Assembly: GCA_038373865.1 (NCBI GenBank) | Contig: JAXGGA010004496.1 | Coordinates: 23,734-87,733 of the forward strand | Length of the DNA stretch: 64,000 nt | Source of the DNA: Uloborus plumipes | Lineage: Eukaryota; Arthropoda; Arachnida; Araneae; Uloboridae | Reading direction: 5' to 3' | Shown here: in pieces, positions 11,422-24,174 of the stretch | How positions within the stretch are numbered: the first letter of the stretch is position 1 | Layout: each line of letters opens with the position of its first letter | Notes under the pieces: generated by a model | What the model saw: only the letters and a program-made list of their open reading frames with translations | The model's database searches: none | Told to the model about the DNA's origin: nothing | Program-made: the position numbers and the translations under genes

Positions 11422-12918
11422 AGCGAAAACGTAGCTAAGTGCAAAACTATGTATTTCCGATTCTGTTAAATTTGACTAACTATGACTGTAAATGGCGCAG
11501 AATGAAACTTATTTATTACATGCTAGTTTACTTTTACGGGTCTTCAATTTCATTTTAACTACTCTAGTTTTTATGCATCTTAACTTTGTACAGGTTAAAA
11601 TTAGAATACAAAGCTTAATTTTGTTGCTTTTACTCCTCGGTTCTTGTTTTATGTTTGTTGTCAGCCATGTGAAGTGTTGTGTTAAATGTGTATTATTAAA
11701 TTTTAGTTTTGTGTGATTCAGACTAAACTTACTCGAATAGTGGAATCATCATACGAACTTACATTACAACTTTCTTAGTTTTCAATCAAGTGCTTTGGAT
11801 TTAACTCTTTATGCCCCAACGGGACTCAGAAGTTCCGCTTACATTAATATAGTATTATGAATCCTATATGGTTGGAATCATGCTGAAGCTTTCAAATACC
11901 ACTCCTTGTACTTCACTGATAGGCCGACGGATGGTATCTGCAATCGGAAATAGTTTTCTTAGGTGCCTTAAGGCGTAGAGGCCCTACTGATTTTCAAAAC
12001 TTTTATACTCAGTATATATGTTGTTTGGTGTATTTTCAACTAAAAAAACCGAAAAAAAAATTCATTGCTGAATTATATTTAAAACAAAAAGGATTAATAA
12101 TGGAATGTAAAAAATAAATCTCTTGGAAAATTATTGGTTTTGAGAACAGCATTATTTGAAAAAAAATATTTAGCATACCAAAATTGGAAATTTTTTAATA
12201 GCATTTAATATCAGTATTTTAATATTAGGTTGCAACGGAAACTTACGCATACATACAGATATATAGCGAAATTGATAAATTGATTATTTAATTTAAAAAA
12301 AAAGCTTGAATTTGAAGCATTTAGATGAATATATTTAGTTATTCTTTTCGATGTTCAAATTAAGAAATAAATGATGAAATTCGATGATTTTGTGTACATT
12401 AAAATTTAATAGATAGTTCCCTAGCACGACTTTTTACATGTTATTTACAGCAATGACACGATATTATGGAAAACCAGATTCAAAATTACTTACCAAGAAG
12501 CTGTCAAAACATTTATACGTTACTTTGAAAAGAAGTAAAATAATGCTTTTTTATGGCTACAAATATAGTACGAATGCATTACCTGCAAGCAATATTCAAT
12601 TTTGACACAAGATGAAGGTAAAATTTATTCAACAAGTACGCTGAACAGTTTTTATAACTGATGATTGGTATTTCCCAATTACAAATGTTTACGTTACATA
12701 CAATATGTTTACTAAACGATAAAAATGTATTACACAATGCATAAAGTGAATTTATATTAAATTGATTGTTAAATAAAAGAAAATTTTCGTGACTCACCGA
12801 ATCAACAGTTATTTTGTTACAAAAGTGGTAGATAGAGTAAATATAACGGTTTGGAATGCTTTTGCAGTTTTCCTTTAATTCATAGTGATCTTAAGAAAGA
12901 AACGAAACTCTCATCTGC
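11422..12918. other. Intergenic, no gene seen
   Basis: AT-rich. A TTAACTCTTTATGCCCC sequence at about 11815 resembles one end of a TTAA-site element, but no matching second end was found. Nothing else recognised. Confidence 0.35.
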
Positions 12919-13120
12919 TTCTTTGAAGAAGAAGAAGATCAGATACAGATACGCTTTTTATAATCGGTTATGGCTTGACCACGCAGATGGTTTTGAGACA
13001 TATCTTCAGGAAATCGAAGTAATTCCGGAGACAGATGTACAGTTTGATTTTTAAGATATTATTGAGTAAAATACTAATGGTTTCCTGTTGTTGTCCGCTG
13101 AGATTTTTCTTAAATCATCA
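12919..13120. other. Duplicated block upstream of GPCR-A
   Basis: Homologous and same orientation to 31721-31935. Shared words include TTTATAATCGGTTATG, CCACGCAGATGGTTTTGA and AAGATATTATTGAGTAAAAT. On the minus strand (the receptors' strand) both copies contain GATTATAAA, a possible TATA box. The block lies about 10.4 kb before GPCR-A; its partner lies about 4.4 kb before GPCR-B. It could be a promoter or 5' exon kept through duplication, or an old repeat. Confidence 0.5.
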
Positions 13121-15229
13121 GTTCTATACAAAGACAAAGTTTATTAAGCCTTGAAATGAATAAATAAGAACATTTTTTAAATGCGCATTCTTTTTCTTTC
13201 TTTCAAGAAACTTGTTCCTTCAAATGTTTTTCCTTTTCAAAATAATTGGGTTCTATTTCCGACTGTCGATAGCATTCAGACGCTGGGTATGTCTTTCGTG
13301 ATGTAAAAAATATGAAATAAATGGCGCAAGAAATATTTAAAAAAATATATAGAGAGACTTATTTTCTGCAGGGTAAACCCGCTGTAAAAACGCAAGAACC
13401 ATTTATTTTCCTCTATTTTCAGAGCTTCATAACATCTCTAACATCTGTAGCATTTCGCACTTGACTATAAAAACATTTCATATGATATATATAATTATTA
13501 TACAATATATGTAAGCAGTAAATAACTTTAAAAAAATTCATTGCAATTATAAACTGCTTGATTACTATTAAAAGGTAATGGTGCAAAGAATTTTTCAAAT
13601 GTAAATTCATTTTGAAACCATTATTTTGTATCATATTAATCCATAACTTTAACGGGAAAACATAAAAAATTGAACTTATTTATTTTCTTGAGAGATTTTT
13701 TTTTCTTATTTTTAATGAAATGTGAGGACACGTGAGGGAATAACATTTTGGTACTTTAGGACTACATAAAATGTATTTAGAAAAAGACCAATTTCACTTT
13801 TTTCAACTAGTTAAAATTTATTCTGAAAGGTATTTAAACCTTTAAAATATACGTAATAGTCAAAAAATATTCGAAAATTGTAAAGAGTAACAGAAAATGA
13901 TTTTCTGTGAGAATCAGCCTAATACTTGTGTTACAAGTAGGAATATTTCTAGTTAGCAAATATGCATATTTTCCGAAATCTATAGTTAATATAAAAGATT
14001 CACAACTTTTCACAGAAATACTACAGAAATGTATGCAATTTTTACTCTAATTAAAAAAATAGAGAACATAAACTTCAATGGTGGAGTACAAGCAAATATA
14101 AAAGCTTCAACTTAAGAAATATATAGATGATTGTTTTGCAAGTTTCAGCTTATAAATCTTTTAAAAACACATAAGCAATAACGCGGTACAGTATATTTAT
14201 AAAAAAAATTAACGCATAGGTAGTGGGGAAAATATGTTTCAAATGGGATTAAAAACGTTTCTACAAATTTAAAACGTCAGGTGTTATTATAAGCTTGAAG
14301 CAGCCCTGAATGTTTAAAGACAAAAAAATTGCGCTTCAGACGTTATCATAATTGAAGAAAATAATTAAATATAAACCATGTAGAAATGTCTATCACTCGA
14401 GGTCAAATTTGTGGTGGTTCAGTGATTTTAAAAGTTTGATACTCGACAAACAGCACAAAATTAAATATTTATTCGCGTGCACTAACCTAGCACACATTAT
14501 TACAATAAACGATTACATTTTTAGAGCATATGTGTGCGTCCTTGTTTCTAGTCATAGCACATAGATGAGAATCAAAGCATATTTACTTCTAGCACCTTCT
14601 TTAGACGGAAAACTTGCAAAAGGAGTTTCTGCATTAATAGCCATGTACGTTCACGAATTGCAGAAGTACAAAATACCACAATATCTGAAATAAAATAGTA
14701 TTAATAAGCATAGTATCAACATATTTTTTTAAAGTCATATAATCATTTACAGATTTGAAGGGATAAATTAAGTCTATTGGTCAGCGAGAGTTCATTTTTT
14801 GTTATGGAGTATGTGCAAGAACATGCTCGTCACGACCTTGAAATGTTCTTTATAGTGCCTAATAGGGTTGAATGAAGAAAGTATATATATATTTTTTTTA
14901 ATTTACAAGCTAGCATGTGAAAAATGTACCTTTTGTCTCGAGTAACTACTGCTCTGAAAAACCACAACTTTTTGACAATCTTTTGACCTCCATCTTGCTA
15001 TCATTTTAAGATATTATAATAAAAATGTACATTAAAACACCACAAGAGTTTTGAATATCTTCTGAAATATTTTCTCCCTTTCAGTATCAATGGTTATTGA
15101 AACTACCCATGCCAAGTACTTATCTTTAAATTTAATTAATGTCATATTAACAATCGCAGAAACTAAAGTGTCTTCCCCCACTGTTAAGCATTACTAATGC
15201 AGCATCCATCCTACAAGTATAGTGAAAGT
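13121..15229. other. Intergenic, no feature recognised
   Basis: About 2.1 kb of AT-rich DNA with no credible ORF, RNA gene or obvious repeat on either strand. Confidence 0.4.
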
Positions 15230-15233
15230 TTAA

Positions 15234-15749
15234 CCAATTAATGCCTAGCGTCCCTTTTTTGGGACGGCCTAAAAAGTCGGTCAAAATTTCCCCAAAATGA
15301 ACATTTCAACCAAATAATAGTGTTCAATTAGTACCTTGGCATTGTTTCAATTCGTTACTAACAGATTGCAGCACATAACCATTGTAAAATGTGTTCAGTA
15401 GCAGTTTTAATATGATCTTTATCAACAATTACATCATTCACAATCTCAAGAACAAAAAGCTAAGTTTTTAAAATTTTTTCCAGCTTCCCAGTTTATGTAA
15501 ATTGCTGCTTTTATGTCTTCTTATAAAATCTCTTTTTAGATATTATATTGTGGGCAGAAAAAAATTTTGGCAAAAAAAGTATGTACCCTCTGGGGTCTAT
15601 CGTAACTTTTTAGGGATGATTTTTCTTTCCTTAATAAAAAAAATCATTTTTGACAGGATATTTTTTTAATTATTTTTCCGGTCCATTCAATATTATTTAT
15701 AACCAGTATACAAAATATCTTTGGGAAAAAAATGTCAGGCATTAATGGG
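15234..15749. mobile_element. piggyBac-like MITE, CCMATTAATGCC family, copy 1
   Basis: TTAA flanks both ends (15230-15233, 15750-15753). Ends read CCAATTAATGCCTAGCG and, as complement, CCCATTAATGCCTGAC. TTAA duplication with a CC-starting inverted repeat is typical of the piggyBac superfamily. Internal sequence is shared with 52080 onward and 53731-54134. Confidence 0.75.
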
Positions 15750-15777
15750 TTAAAGGTAAGTTTATTTCTATAGTAAG

Positions 15778-15778
<1 letters not shown>

Positions 15779-15862
<84 letters not shown>
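15779..15862. repeat. (TA)n microsatellite
   Basis: About 84 bp of alternating T and A with one AAT interruption, abutting the outer edge of the palindromic element at 15861. Confidence 0.95.
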
Positions 15863-15865
<3 letters not shown>

Positions 15866-16628
15866 CAAAAATACATAGGGAACGAATAAAATGGCGAACC
15901 AAGGACTTTCACGTCATCAGGCGGAAGACCAGATCCCTGGTTCACAAGACTCTTTCTATCTGACATGAGGAAAGGTCCCAATAACATGTCACCTTTCTCA
16001 AGAGCCTTAAATAAAATGAACGACACAATAACACAAGCAAAAGAAAAATGGAACGCAGTCAAATATCAAACACCAAAAAGGTCAAAAAAGTCAAGTACTC
16101 ACTCGAAAAGGTACCAGATCGTGAACTGAATGATCATCAGCGCAACAAGCAAATATGTGGCCCGAGAGTTACGGTGAAAGTTAAACTTTCTTAAAATAAT
16201 TTAAGTAAAAGGAGGTAGGAATTTCATTGAAATCCAACGAAGACTTCAGAAAATTAAAATGAAATTCCTTCCTCTTTTTACTTAAATTATTTTAAGAAAG
16301 TTTAACTTTAACCGTAACTCTCTGTTCGGGCCACATATTTGCTTGTTGCGCTGATGATCATTCGGTTCACGTCTGGTACCTTTTCAAGTGAGTACTTGAC
16401 TTTTTTGACCTTTTGGTGTTTGATGTTTGATTGCGTTCTATTTTTCTTTTGTTTGTGTTATTATGTCGTTTATTTTGTCTAAGGCTCTTGGGGAGCGTGA
16501 CATGTTATTGGGACCTTCTCTCATGTCAGATAGAAAGGGGCTTGCGAATCTGGGATCTGGTCTTCCTCCTGATGACGTTCCAGTCCTTGGTTCACCATTT
16601 AATTTGTTCCTTGTGTATTTTTGATTAT
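15861..16628. mobile_element. Perfectly centred fold-back element, arms about 370 bp
   Basis: Left arm 15861-16228 and right arm 16258-16628 are inverted copies separated by only about 29 nt. Each arm has an open frame of about 65 codons reading outward from the centre and ending in a V/M-Y-F tail, with shared peptide pieces LMSDRK and GSGLPPDDV. The two versions differ at scattered residues, so this is an old inverted duplication rather than an assembly mirror artefact. No known family recognised. Confidence 0.82.
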
Positions 16629-16704
16629 GCTGGTACTGCTATTGTTTCTAGCGGCTTTGCGCTGACATATCAGTACACTTATATATTTTTGTGTCTTCTT
16701 GTAT

Positions 16705-16850
16705 TTTTAACCGACTTCAACAAAGGAGGAGGTTATCAATTCAAAGCGTATATATATATTTTTTTTTGTTTGTTCGCACATAACATCTGATCTACTGAAC
16801 CGATTTGGACGATTTTTTTTAAATCGATAGGAGATGGTGTAACTTAGGTA
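16705..16850 (+). repeat. ACCGACTTC/GGAGGAGG dispersed repeat, 5' part
   Basis: Starts AACCGACTTCAACAAAGG, then GGAGGTTATCAATTC, then a stretch around GAACCGATTTGGACG. This is the start of a repeat very common in arthropods. The reverse copy is at 33355-33545. Confidence 0.55.
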
Positions 16851-17340
16851 CCATGTACTCATATGACGATATTTGTTCACTAGAAAAAAAGTCATTATGG
16901 AAAATAGTAAATTTCATGTCATTTCCCCATTAAATGATTAAATTTTCAATCCATTGTTGCAAAACTTTTTTGCCTCGCAACAGCAATATTAATAGAAATC
17001 AGGATGAAAAATTTGAACCAAGCAAATCTAGCATGAAACTCATTAGCGGTAACGTACGTAGTATGTGTTAAAATCTTATGAGCAACGAGAAACTAGAATT
17101 GCTTTGGAATATAAATTAGTTGACAAACCAATGATATTTAAATGGCTTTGATTAAGCTACTACACAAATAAATACCAAAGAATAACAAAGATTATTTTTT
17201 AGTGTCAATCGTTTATAATTTTAGACGCGTTGATAGTTTCTTCCTTTTTTTTCAGTTTATTTTATGGAGCATTTACTTAAGAAAATTAGGTGAAGTTCCG
17301 TAATGGAAACATTACCTTATTTCATAAGTACACTTACACT

Positions 17341-18062
17341 AAAAAGAATAAAATAAAATAATTTTGGAAAAAAATAGAACCGACTTCAGTTGGAAATTGC
17401 TCTAAAAAGTAAAAAATAATTTTTTTTCTTTGAACACCATCGAAACTACTTTTAAACATAAGTTTTGAAGTCGGCGCAAAAACGATAGGTCAAATGATAT
17501 TTAACCATATTTTGCCAACATTTTTCAGAGAAACCATTGAAAATTAAAAGCAGAATATTTGTACCATTACACGAATGTGTGGTAATGAATGAAATGTATG
17601 CGAATGCTTTTAAAGAACCTGGATCCATTAAAATGTATATAGTTGAATTGTAGTTGCGTATGATTCTATACATTGTTTTTGCGCCGACTTCAAAACTCAT
17701 GTTTAAAAGTAGTTTCGATGGTGTTCAAAGAAAAAAATTATTTTTTACTTTTTAGAGCAATTTCTAACTGAAGTCGGTTTTATTTTTTTTCCAAAATTAT
17801 TTTATTTTATTCTTTTTTTACCACATATTCGTGTAATGGTACAAATATTCTGCTTTTAATTTTCAATGGTTTCTCTGAAAAATGTTGGCAAAATATGATT
17901 AAATATCATTTGACCTATGGTTTTTGCGCCTACTTCACATTTTATGTTTAAAAGTAGTTTCGATGGTGTTCAAAGAAAAAAAATATTTTTTACTTTTTAG
18001 AGCAATTTCCAACTGAAGTCGGTTCTATTTTTTTTTTCCAAAATTATTTTTTGAATAAATAA
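17341..18062. mobile_element. Fold-back MITE with ACCGACTTC arms, rearranged copy
   Basis: Three copies of an arm of about 140 bp (17341-17484 minus, 17670-17820 plus, 17924-18062 plus), each holding GAAGTCGG near both ends and a TTTGAACACC box. The loop half after the first arm is repeated in reverse at 17821-17923. A simple two-arm relative is at 32298-32730. The extra arm suggests partial duplication by unequal repair. Confidence 0.75.
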
Positions 18063-19737
18063 CACATAGACAATGTTTCAACACTTTTCACGCTTCTGAT
18101 ATTCTTCTACTTAGCGTAATGCTTTTAGGTATCTTCTAATTTTCACAAAGAATAAGTCTTGAATTAAATTGCTACTAATAACTGAAAACTTTAAATTAAA
18201 AGCACTCCTAAATGAGAGTGCTCACCTCACTCTCTACCTAATTTCTTGTTTGAATTTTCATACCTAGTAAACATGATTACAATGTGTTAATGTAATATTA
18301 TTGACATGAATATGAAAATTGTTTCTAATAAATTAGATAAAATTTTAAGTTATTGTGGGAAAATTAAGAAAATGGAAAAAAAAACTTCTCTCAGAAATAA
18401 ATTACACTTTCTAAAATCGGAAGTGTAAAAGAGAGAAAAAAATAGTGATGGTGAGATTGGTAGTATTAAAAACAATCATTTTTATTTTTAATCGGCTCAG
18501 CCGATTATTCAGCCGATTACAAAAGCCGATTAATCGGTAATCGGCCAATTTGCTTATCGGTGCATCCCTAATTTTAAGCTTCCTTGGTAACTCTTTGAAC
18601 ACATTTTTTTAATCAATATTTTATCGTATTTGATACCAAGTATGTATAGCGTCTTGAATTTCCACGCCATATATTTACAGAAGTTTTTGACTTCCTTGTT
18701 ATTATTTCAGTTCAAAGAAGATCATTTTTAATTACCAGGAAAGCATACGATCACGGAATAATGATTTTTTTTAAATGAGTTGCAATAGAAAGGGCATTGT
18801 AAAACATGTTTCTGGATGCATGCGTTTTTGCCATCGTGACCCCGTGATAAAAAAAAAAAAAAAAAGGTCTTGAAGACCGCTGAAATGAACAGAAAAGTCA
18901 CCAAATTTAGCGAGTTTTAATGAAATTGGGAAGCTGTGACGCGATTTCACCGTTTGCGTCTGACGAGACACCTGATTCCATATTTGGTCATCTGCAAAGC
19001 TTGTGAAAGACGTGTGTAATCCTTTTGTTGTGTGTGTTGAAGTAAAAAGCTACAATCAAGGCAATGACGTGGAAAGTAGAAAGCTTTTTAAAGAGGAAAA
19101 ACAACTTTATGCAAGGTTACAATTAACTTTTATCTTATTATTTGCGATAAAAGTAGATCCTTTGTTTGAGTGGGTAAGGAGGTAACAATTGAACCTCCTC
19201 GTATTTTTAACTTGTGCGCGCAATTCTGTAGTTTTTAATCTGTGTTTGGTTTTTAATTGTGAAAAATGAAATTGTTTTCAAACCATTTTTCTTTTGGTGG
19301 GTCCAACATTATTCAAGGTAATTTCCCTAAGCATTCTTGCCGACTGCATCACTGGGTATGTGGTAGTGGTTTTTGTTGCTTTTTGATATAACAAGTACAA
19401 CTCTTTGACTACTCCTGTAACTTTTTGAAGGGACAAGACAGGATAAAAATACATTTCAGAAATTTAGTATATTTTAAGTACATTTTACTTCACTAATTTC
19501 AGTGTTGATTATTGTTTATGAAATATATTATCAGTATTTCTTAATAAGGTTCTTGTAAGTATTTCTTTTGAGTTCTGATCAAAAGCCATTTGTTTACTTC
19601 AGACAGAGAATATAAATTAAATACAAAGCTCTAATTAAGAAATTTTAATTACCGGATTAGTAAAAATACAAATCATCAATACAGTAAAAAAATAAAAGAC
19701 GCTAGTTGAAAGGGTAAAAAATATTTTACTGACAAAT
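18063..19737. other. Intergenic with CCGATTAATCGG-type repeats
   Basis: Around 18490-18550 are repeated GCCGATTA/TAATCGGC words that can pair with each other; the same motif recurs at 51885-51985. A 16-nt A run lies near 18849. No gene seen. Confidence 0.5.
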
Positions 19738-19950
19738 AGAGATGGCGCGAAGTGGGGTTTAGCCGAAGCACCGAATACCGAAGTTTCTGCTCCTGCTCAT
19801 ATTTGAAGTTTTAGCACTGAACATGTAGTAAATGCATGCAAAGTTATACTATTTTTAATATGTTTCAGTTTCAAATTAATTTCGGTAATTAAAGTCTTTA
19901 TTGTTGTTTTGTACTGATAGTACAAGAAAAGAAGACATTTCTGTTTTTTT
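19738..19950 (+). repeat. Dispersed repeat, ATGGCGCGAAG family, copy 1
   Basis: Homologous to 24799-25080 in the same orientation (shared GAAGCACCGAATACCGAAG-like start, then TATTGAAGTTTT and a TTGTACTGATAG-like box). No coding capacity. Confidence 0.5.
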
Positions 19951-20064
19951 ATTAGCCTACTTTCCCATTAAAAATAAAAGAGACGAAAAAAGTATTAAAA
20001 GTGGCTTAATGCATCTAAAAATGATCGCCAAGCCCAAAAAATATCGCCAAGTCCAAAACAAAAT

Positions 20065-20367
20065 CATGTGTTGAGCACTGATAAGAACTGACACTGCAAC
20101 AAAGAACAAGGCTATCCTCCGGTTTATAGCCATCAATCAGGAACATCCCAATCACAAGATTGGGTATTGCTTATGAGATAAATATTCGAAGCTCCTTTAC
20201 TTTAATTGATTTTTCAAGAAATTCTTTAGTACTTACCCCTTTATACCCTTGTTCTTTGTTGCAGTATTATTTTGTAGAAAATAGAATGTATGCTCTATAG
20301 TATCTGTGAACTAGTATTTTAGTGACTAACCTTATTCTTGTCAGTTCTTATCAGTGCTCAACACATG
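20065..20367. mobile_element. MITE with CATGTGTTGAGCACTG termini (303 bp)
   Basis: The ends are inverted repeats (CATGTGTTGAGCACTGATAA on the left and its complement on the right, about 28 bp). Inside, a piece from about 20136 to 20240 recurs directly at about 20650-20745, so relics of a second copy lie 500 bp away. Confidence 0.75.
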
Positions 20368-21254
20368 TCAGTTTTGTAAAGATCAGTATGGGAATAAATT
20401 AGTTGCACTAATTTTTTTTCTTCAAGCATGGCTTTATATTAAATTATTTATTTAATTATTTTGTAAATATTTAACTGTTAATAAGGTAAAATGGAATTCG
20501 ATGCTGAAATTAATAGCTCTTTATCACCATGCTCAGTTAGTAGCCAATCAAATGAAATTTGTCATAAAATATCCTACATCAAACGAAAAGACCTCATTTA
20601 TTTTCCTGATATTCATGTGATATTCAAGAAATTCTGCAATTAAAATCAGAAGTATTCCAATCACAAGATTGGGTATTGCTTATAATATAAATATTTAGAG
20701 CTCCTTTATGTTAATTTCTCAAGAAAGTATTTAGTGCTTTATAATTATGAATTTTCAATGCTCAGGCATCAGAGAAATACTATTTCTTGTTTTTATCAAT
20801 TATCTAATTTATTGTTCAACGATTTAATAAATTAAATTTTATGACATATTGGGAAGATAATACAGCTATTAATAAATATATCGTTATTTTTTGGTTTAAT
20901 TAATTTTAAGTCCATGAGAGGGGGAACAAAAGCATATGGTCGTCGCGAAAAACATGCATATACTGTCAGCAGGATATCTGTTAATGAAAGAAATAACCAA
21001 AAGTAAACTCTTTTCCTGTGAATAGCTAACATATCAGTGGCTTGTTTTAAAAAAAAATTAAAGTTTCTACTGCTCCCCTTTATGAGAAAAATGGCTGCCA
21101 AGATGGCCAAAAACGCATGTTTTTGCCTTATGGCTTATCTTTAAGCTTAAATATTTCCAAGAAGGAGTGAGAAATCCAAGTTATGCATTGTGTAACCATT
21201 TATAGTAAACATCTGTACACTACCAAAAAGTGAGTAAACCTTTGGTTATGTCTT
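20368..21254. other. Intergenic, partial repeat only
   Basis: Holds the diverged internal repeat at 20650-20745 and otherwise AT-rich sequence without a gene. Confidence 0.4.
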
Positions 21255-22620
21255 CCTTTTTACTTTCTTCTATATCTAATATATAGAAGAAAGTATTGGT
21301 TTCATGAAAATTTTCGAATGTCGAATTTTGACGGATTTGCACGTTTTGAGGTGCGCTGAGTCCATTTCGACCATTTTTGGAAAATGTCTGTCTGTGTGTC
21401 TGTGTGTTTGTCTGTGTGTGAGTCTGTATGTGTGTGACCAGTTTTTGTGGCCGCGCTAGAGCAAAATCTACTGCATGAAATCGAACAAAAATTTTTGCAC
21501 ATATGTACCACCATGTGAACTGGTGCACCTGACTTTTTTTAGCAAATTCCTCCAAGGGGGGAGGGGCAATCGCACGTGATCTGCGCGGGGGTGATTGCTA
21601 TATCTCAGAAAGTAACCGGCGGAATTAAACGAAAATTAGTCCATAGGTAGAACCTACTGAGTACAGGTGCTGATTCAATTTGTTTGTCAATATCTTGAAG
21701 GGGGTGGAGCAATCGCACGTGTTCTGCGCGAAGGTGATTGCTATATCTCAGGAAGTAACCGGCAGAATCAAACGAAAATTGGTCCATAGGTAGACCCTAC
21801 TGAGTACAGGTGTTGATTTAATTTGTTTGTCAATATCTCGAAGGGGGGTGGAGCAATCGCACGTGTTCTGCGCGGGGTTGATTGCTATATCCCAGGAAGT
21901 AACCAGCGGAATCAAACGAAAATTGGTCCATAAGTAGACCCTACTGAGTACAGGTGCTGACTCAATTTGTTTGTCAATATCTCGAAGGGGGTGGAGCAAT
22001 CGTACGTGTTCTGCGCGGGGGGTGACTGCTATATCTAAGGAAGTAACCGGCGGAATCAAACGAAAATTGATCCATAGGTTGAGTACAGGTGCTGATTCAA
22101 TTTGTGTGTCAATATCTCAAAGGGGGGGGTGGAGCAATCAAAAGTGCTTATTTTGTCATTGCACCTACTGTATCTCGGGAAATATTGCTGCGATTTGAAT
22201 GAAATTTGGAATAACACTAACCCAATATGGAAACAAGCATCGAATAAATTTTGGCGCCAATCGCCCCAGGGGGAGGGTGGGGTGATTTTTGCGCTTAGTC
22301 AACAATGCGAAAAAATAATTCATTAAAAAATCGCTTTCACGCAATTTAATTATCAAAACAGCTGAAAACTTTCAATGATTTGAAATTTTTAACTGTTGCC
22401 AATTTCTTTTGACTAACAAATAAAATGTTTGCAATTAATCTAAACAAGGCTTTTGTAATGATTTCCAATTTTGCTCATTGATTCTGCATTTGCAGGGTTA
22501 TTACGATAATTGGGAAATTGGTGCTGTTTCCAATTATTCGGGCGAGTACGTATTTTATTTTGTAACCGGAATTCATAAGATAGATATAGAAGAAAGTTTC
22601 GTGACGGCCACGACAGCTAG
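21255..22620 (+). mobile_element. Repeat element with terminal CTTTCTTCTATAT hairpin
   Basis: The left end has a perfect 13-bp hairpin (21263-21275 with 21281-21293). The right end repeats GATATAGAAGAAAG (22583-22596). Behind the left end is a GTCTGTGTGTCTGTGTG tract, then a minisatellite (21560-22145). No intact protein. Confidence 0.6.
21560..22145 (+). repeat. Minisatellite, period 143-144 bp, about 4 copies
   Basis: GCAATCGCACGTG or its variant recurs at 21566, 21709, 21853, 21996 and 22134. Each unit contains a G-run, CTGCGCG, AAGTAACCGG and ACTGAGTACAGGTG. Units are highly similar. Open frames across it are a by-product of the repeat. Confidence 0.88.
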
Positions 22621-23279
22621 TTTTGGAATAAATTCCTCAATTTTAGCAAAATCGGCAAAATCGAGTTTTTTTTATTACAACTTCAAAGAGCCCTGTAACT
22701 TAGCAATTTTCATTATGAACATTCTAGTATTTTTTTTCTAAATGCCTGGAGTAACTAGTTTCCATAGATATCTAACACTTTTAATTTGCATGGGTATGAT
22801 TTTTTTATAAAAAATGATTAAATAACATTACTTTTTTTGTACTTTGACGTGACGGACAAACTTTGAGGGCATGTATCTCAGAAAATAAGTGGAGCTGGAA
22901 CCTAACAGTTTAGACTTTTCCACACGTCTATATGATCAACATGTGTGCCAAATTAAAAGAAAATCCGAGTTGGTCGTGCGACCAACTTTTCTTTTTTCTG
23001 GTGAGTTGGTATGGAATCACTCTATTATTATTATTTTTTTTTCAGACGATTTTTTTTTTTTTGTTTACAAAAATTTTTCATTCACGAGAGCATTTTATTC
23101 TTTATTTATATTTAACAACTGGCAACGGATTAAAAATAAAATTCGAGACATTTTATTAACGAACGAGGTTTTTTTTCTTTCTTTGATAAAATGTGTTTTG
23201 ATATTCTTTGTACTTTTATTTTATTTATTTTTTTTTCTTTTGAAAACGATTGTGAAATTTTTCGACGGAGGAACTATAA

Positions 23280-23423
23280 GGGCCATGCTCCACATCGACG
23301 TAAAGCAGAAAAATTAGGCAGAAGCGTAAAATGGATTCAATGGTGTTCCTATGGAAAGTACCCGGATTTTCGGTTTCTGCCTTCAGTTTCGGTCGCGTTT
23401 TACGCTGATGTGGAGCAGGGCCC
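23280..23423. mobile_element. Harbinger-like MITE (144 bp)
   Basis: Ends GGGCCATGCTCCACATC and, as complement, GGGCCCTGCTCCACATC; TAA flanks both sides (23277-23279, 23424-23426). The homologous stretch at 54836-54838 has a single TTA/TAA and no insert. A 3-bp TWA duplication with a GGGCC end fits PIF/Harbinger. Confidence 0.85.
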
Positions 23424-24174
23424 TAACAGTTACATTCTTTAAAAGGTGCGACAAAACTTTATTTACTCGTTTATTTACTTTTTACGTGTCCATTTCATCT
23501 GATGAGAGGGGTATATTTTGCTTTTAGAAATCAGCTTTAAGTGCTATAAAGCTTTGTTTGACATAAATTTCAGTTTCAGATATTCAGGAGAATATTGATC
23601 AGATGCTAGAATGCCGATGTCGATGTACGGGAAAGTAGGCTCGTTTAGTTCTTGACAGAACTTCTTGTTGAAAGAAGAGAAATGAGCATCATTTGGAACA
23701 TAAAAAGCATGTTCTACAGTTAAGTTGATGTTTATAATAAAACCAACTGATATGAACCAATATTATATATGGGAACTAGTAATTGGCTGTTTGGACTTAG
23801 TATTTTAAAAATAATGAAGTGTAATAAAGTAATTATCACTCTTAGTACAAGTAAAGCATTAATACTTTGTGCCCAATTGTATTTGGAGCGATAACAATTT
23901 AATATTTTTTTCTAGAAATTATCTAAGCGCCAAAAACACAGTCCCCTGGCTGTCCCAATCCCATAGTCTAACTGTTAAAGATAGTATTTCAAAAAACCTA
24001 TTAACACTACATAAATTTGACAATTAATATCTAAAAATAGAATAATGAAGCTATATTTTTCTTATGAAATAAGGTATAATTACGTATTTCTAAAACTTAA
24101 AATTGTCATGTAAATTCTGTCCGGAGATTTTTCAAACAGTCCCCTGTAACAAATTCAAAACTGTAATACGAAAA

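Larger units (their letters stand above)
19954..23641 (-). mobile_element. Interrupted inverted copy of the AGCCTACTTTCCC element
   Basis: The left end (19954 onward) matches the right end of 54621-56466, and 22980-23641 matches its left part in reverse. Both outer ends carry AGCCTACTTTCCC in inverted orientation. Between them lie later insertions (20065-20367, about 21255-22620, 23280-23423). This is a reconstruction from two matched ends, so intermediate confidence. Confidence 0.5.

Noticed and set aside
12851..13054. A 67-codon gene in the duplicated upstream block
   Set aside because: The partner at 31721-31935 does not keep this frame open, so the conservation is not coding.
15644..15868. 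An Ile-Tyr repeat protein
   Set aside because: It is the (TA)n microsatellite read in frame.
16431..16790. A 119-codon protein across the fold-back edge
   Set aside because: It is in a different frame from the peptide conserved on both arms and crosses the element boundary.
22889..23317. A 142-codon membrane protein
   Set aside because: It is T-rich repeat sequence translated into Phe and Leu, and it runs into the Harbinger-like insert. The homologous copy at 54.8 kb is not open.
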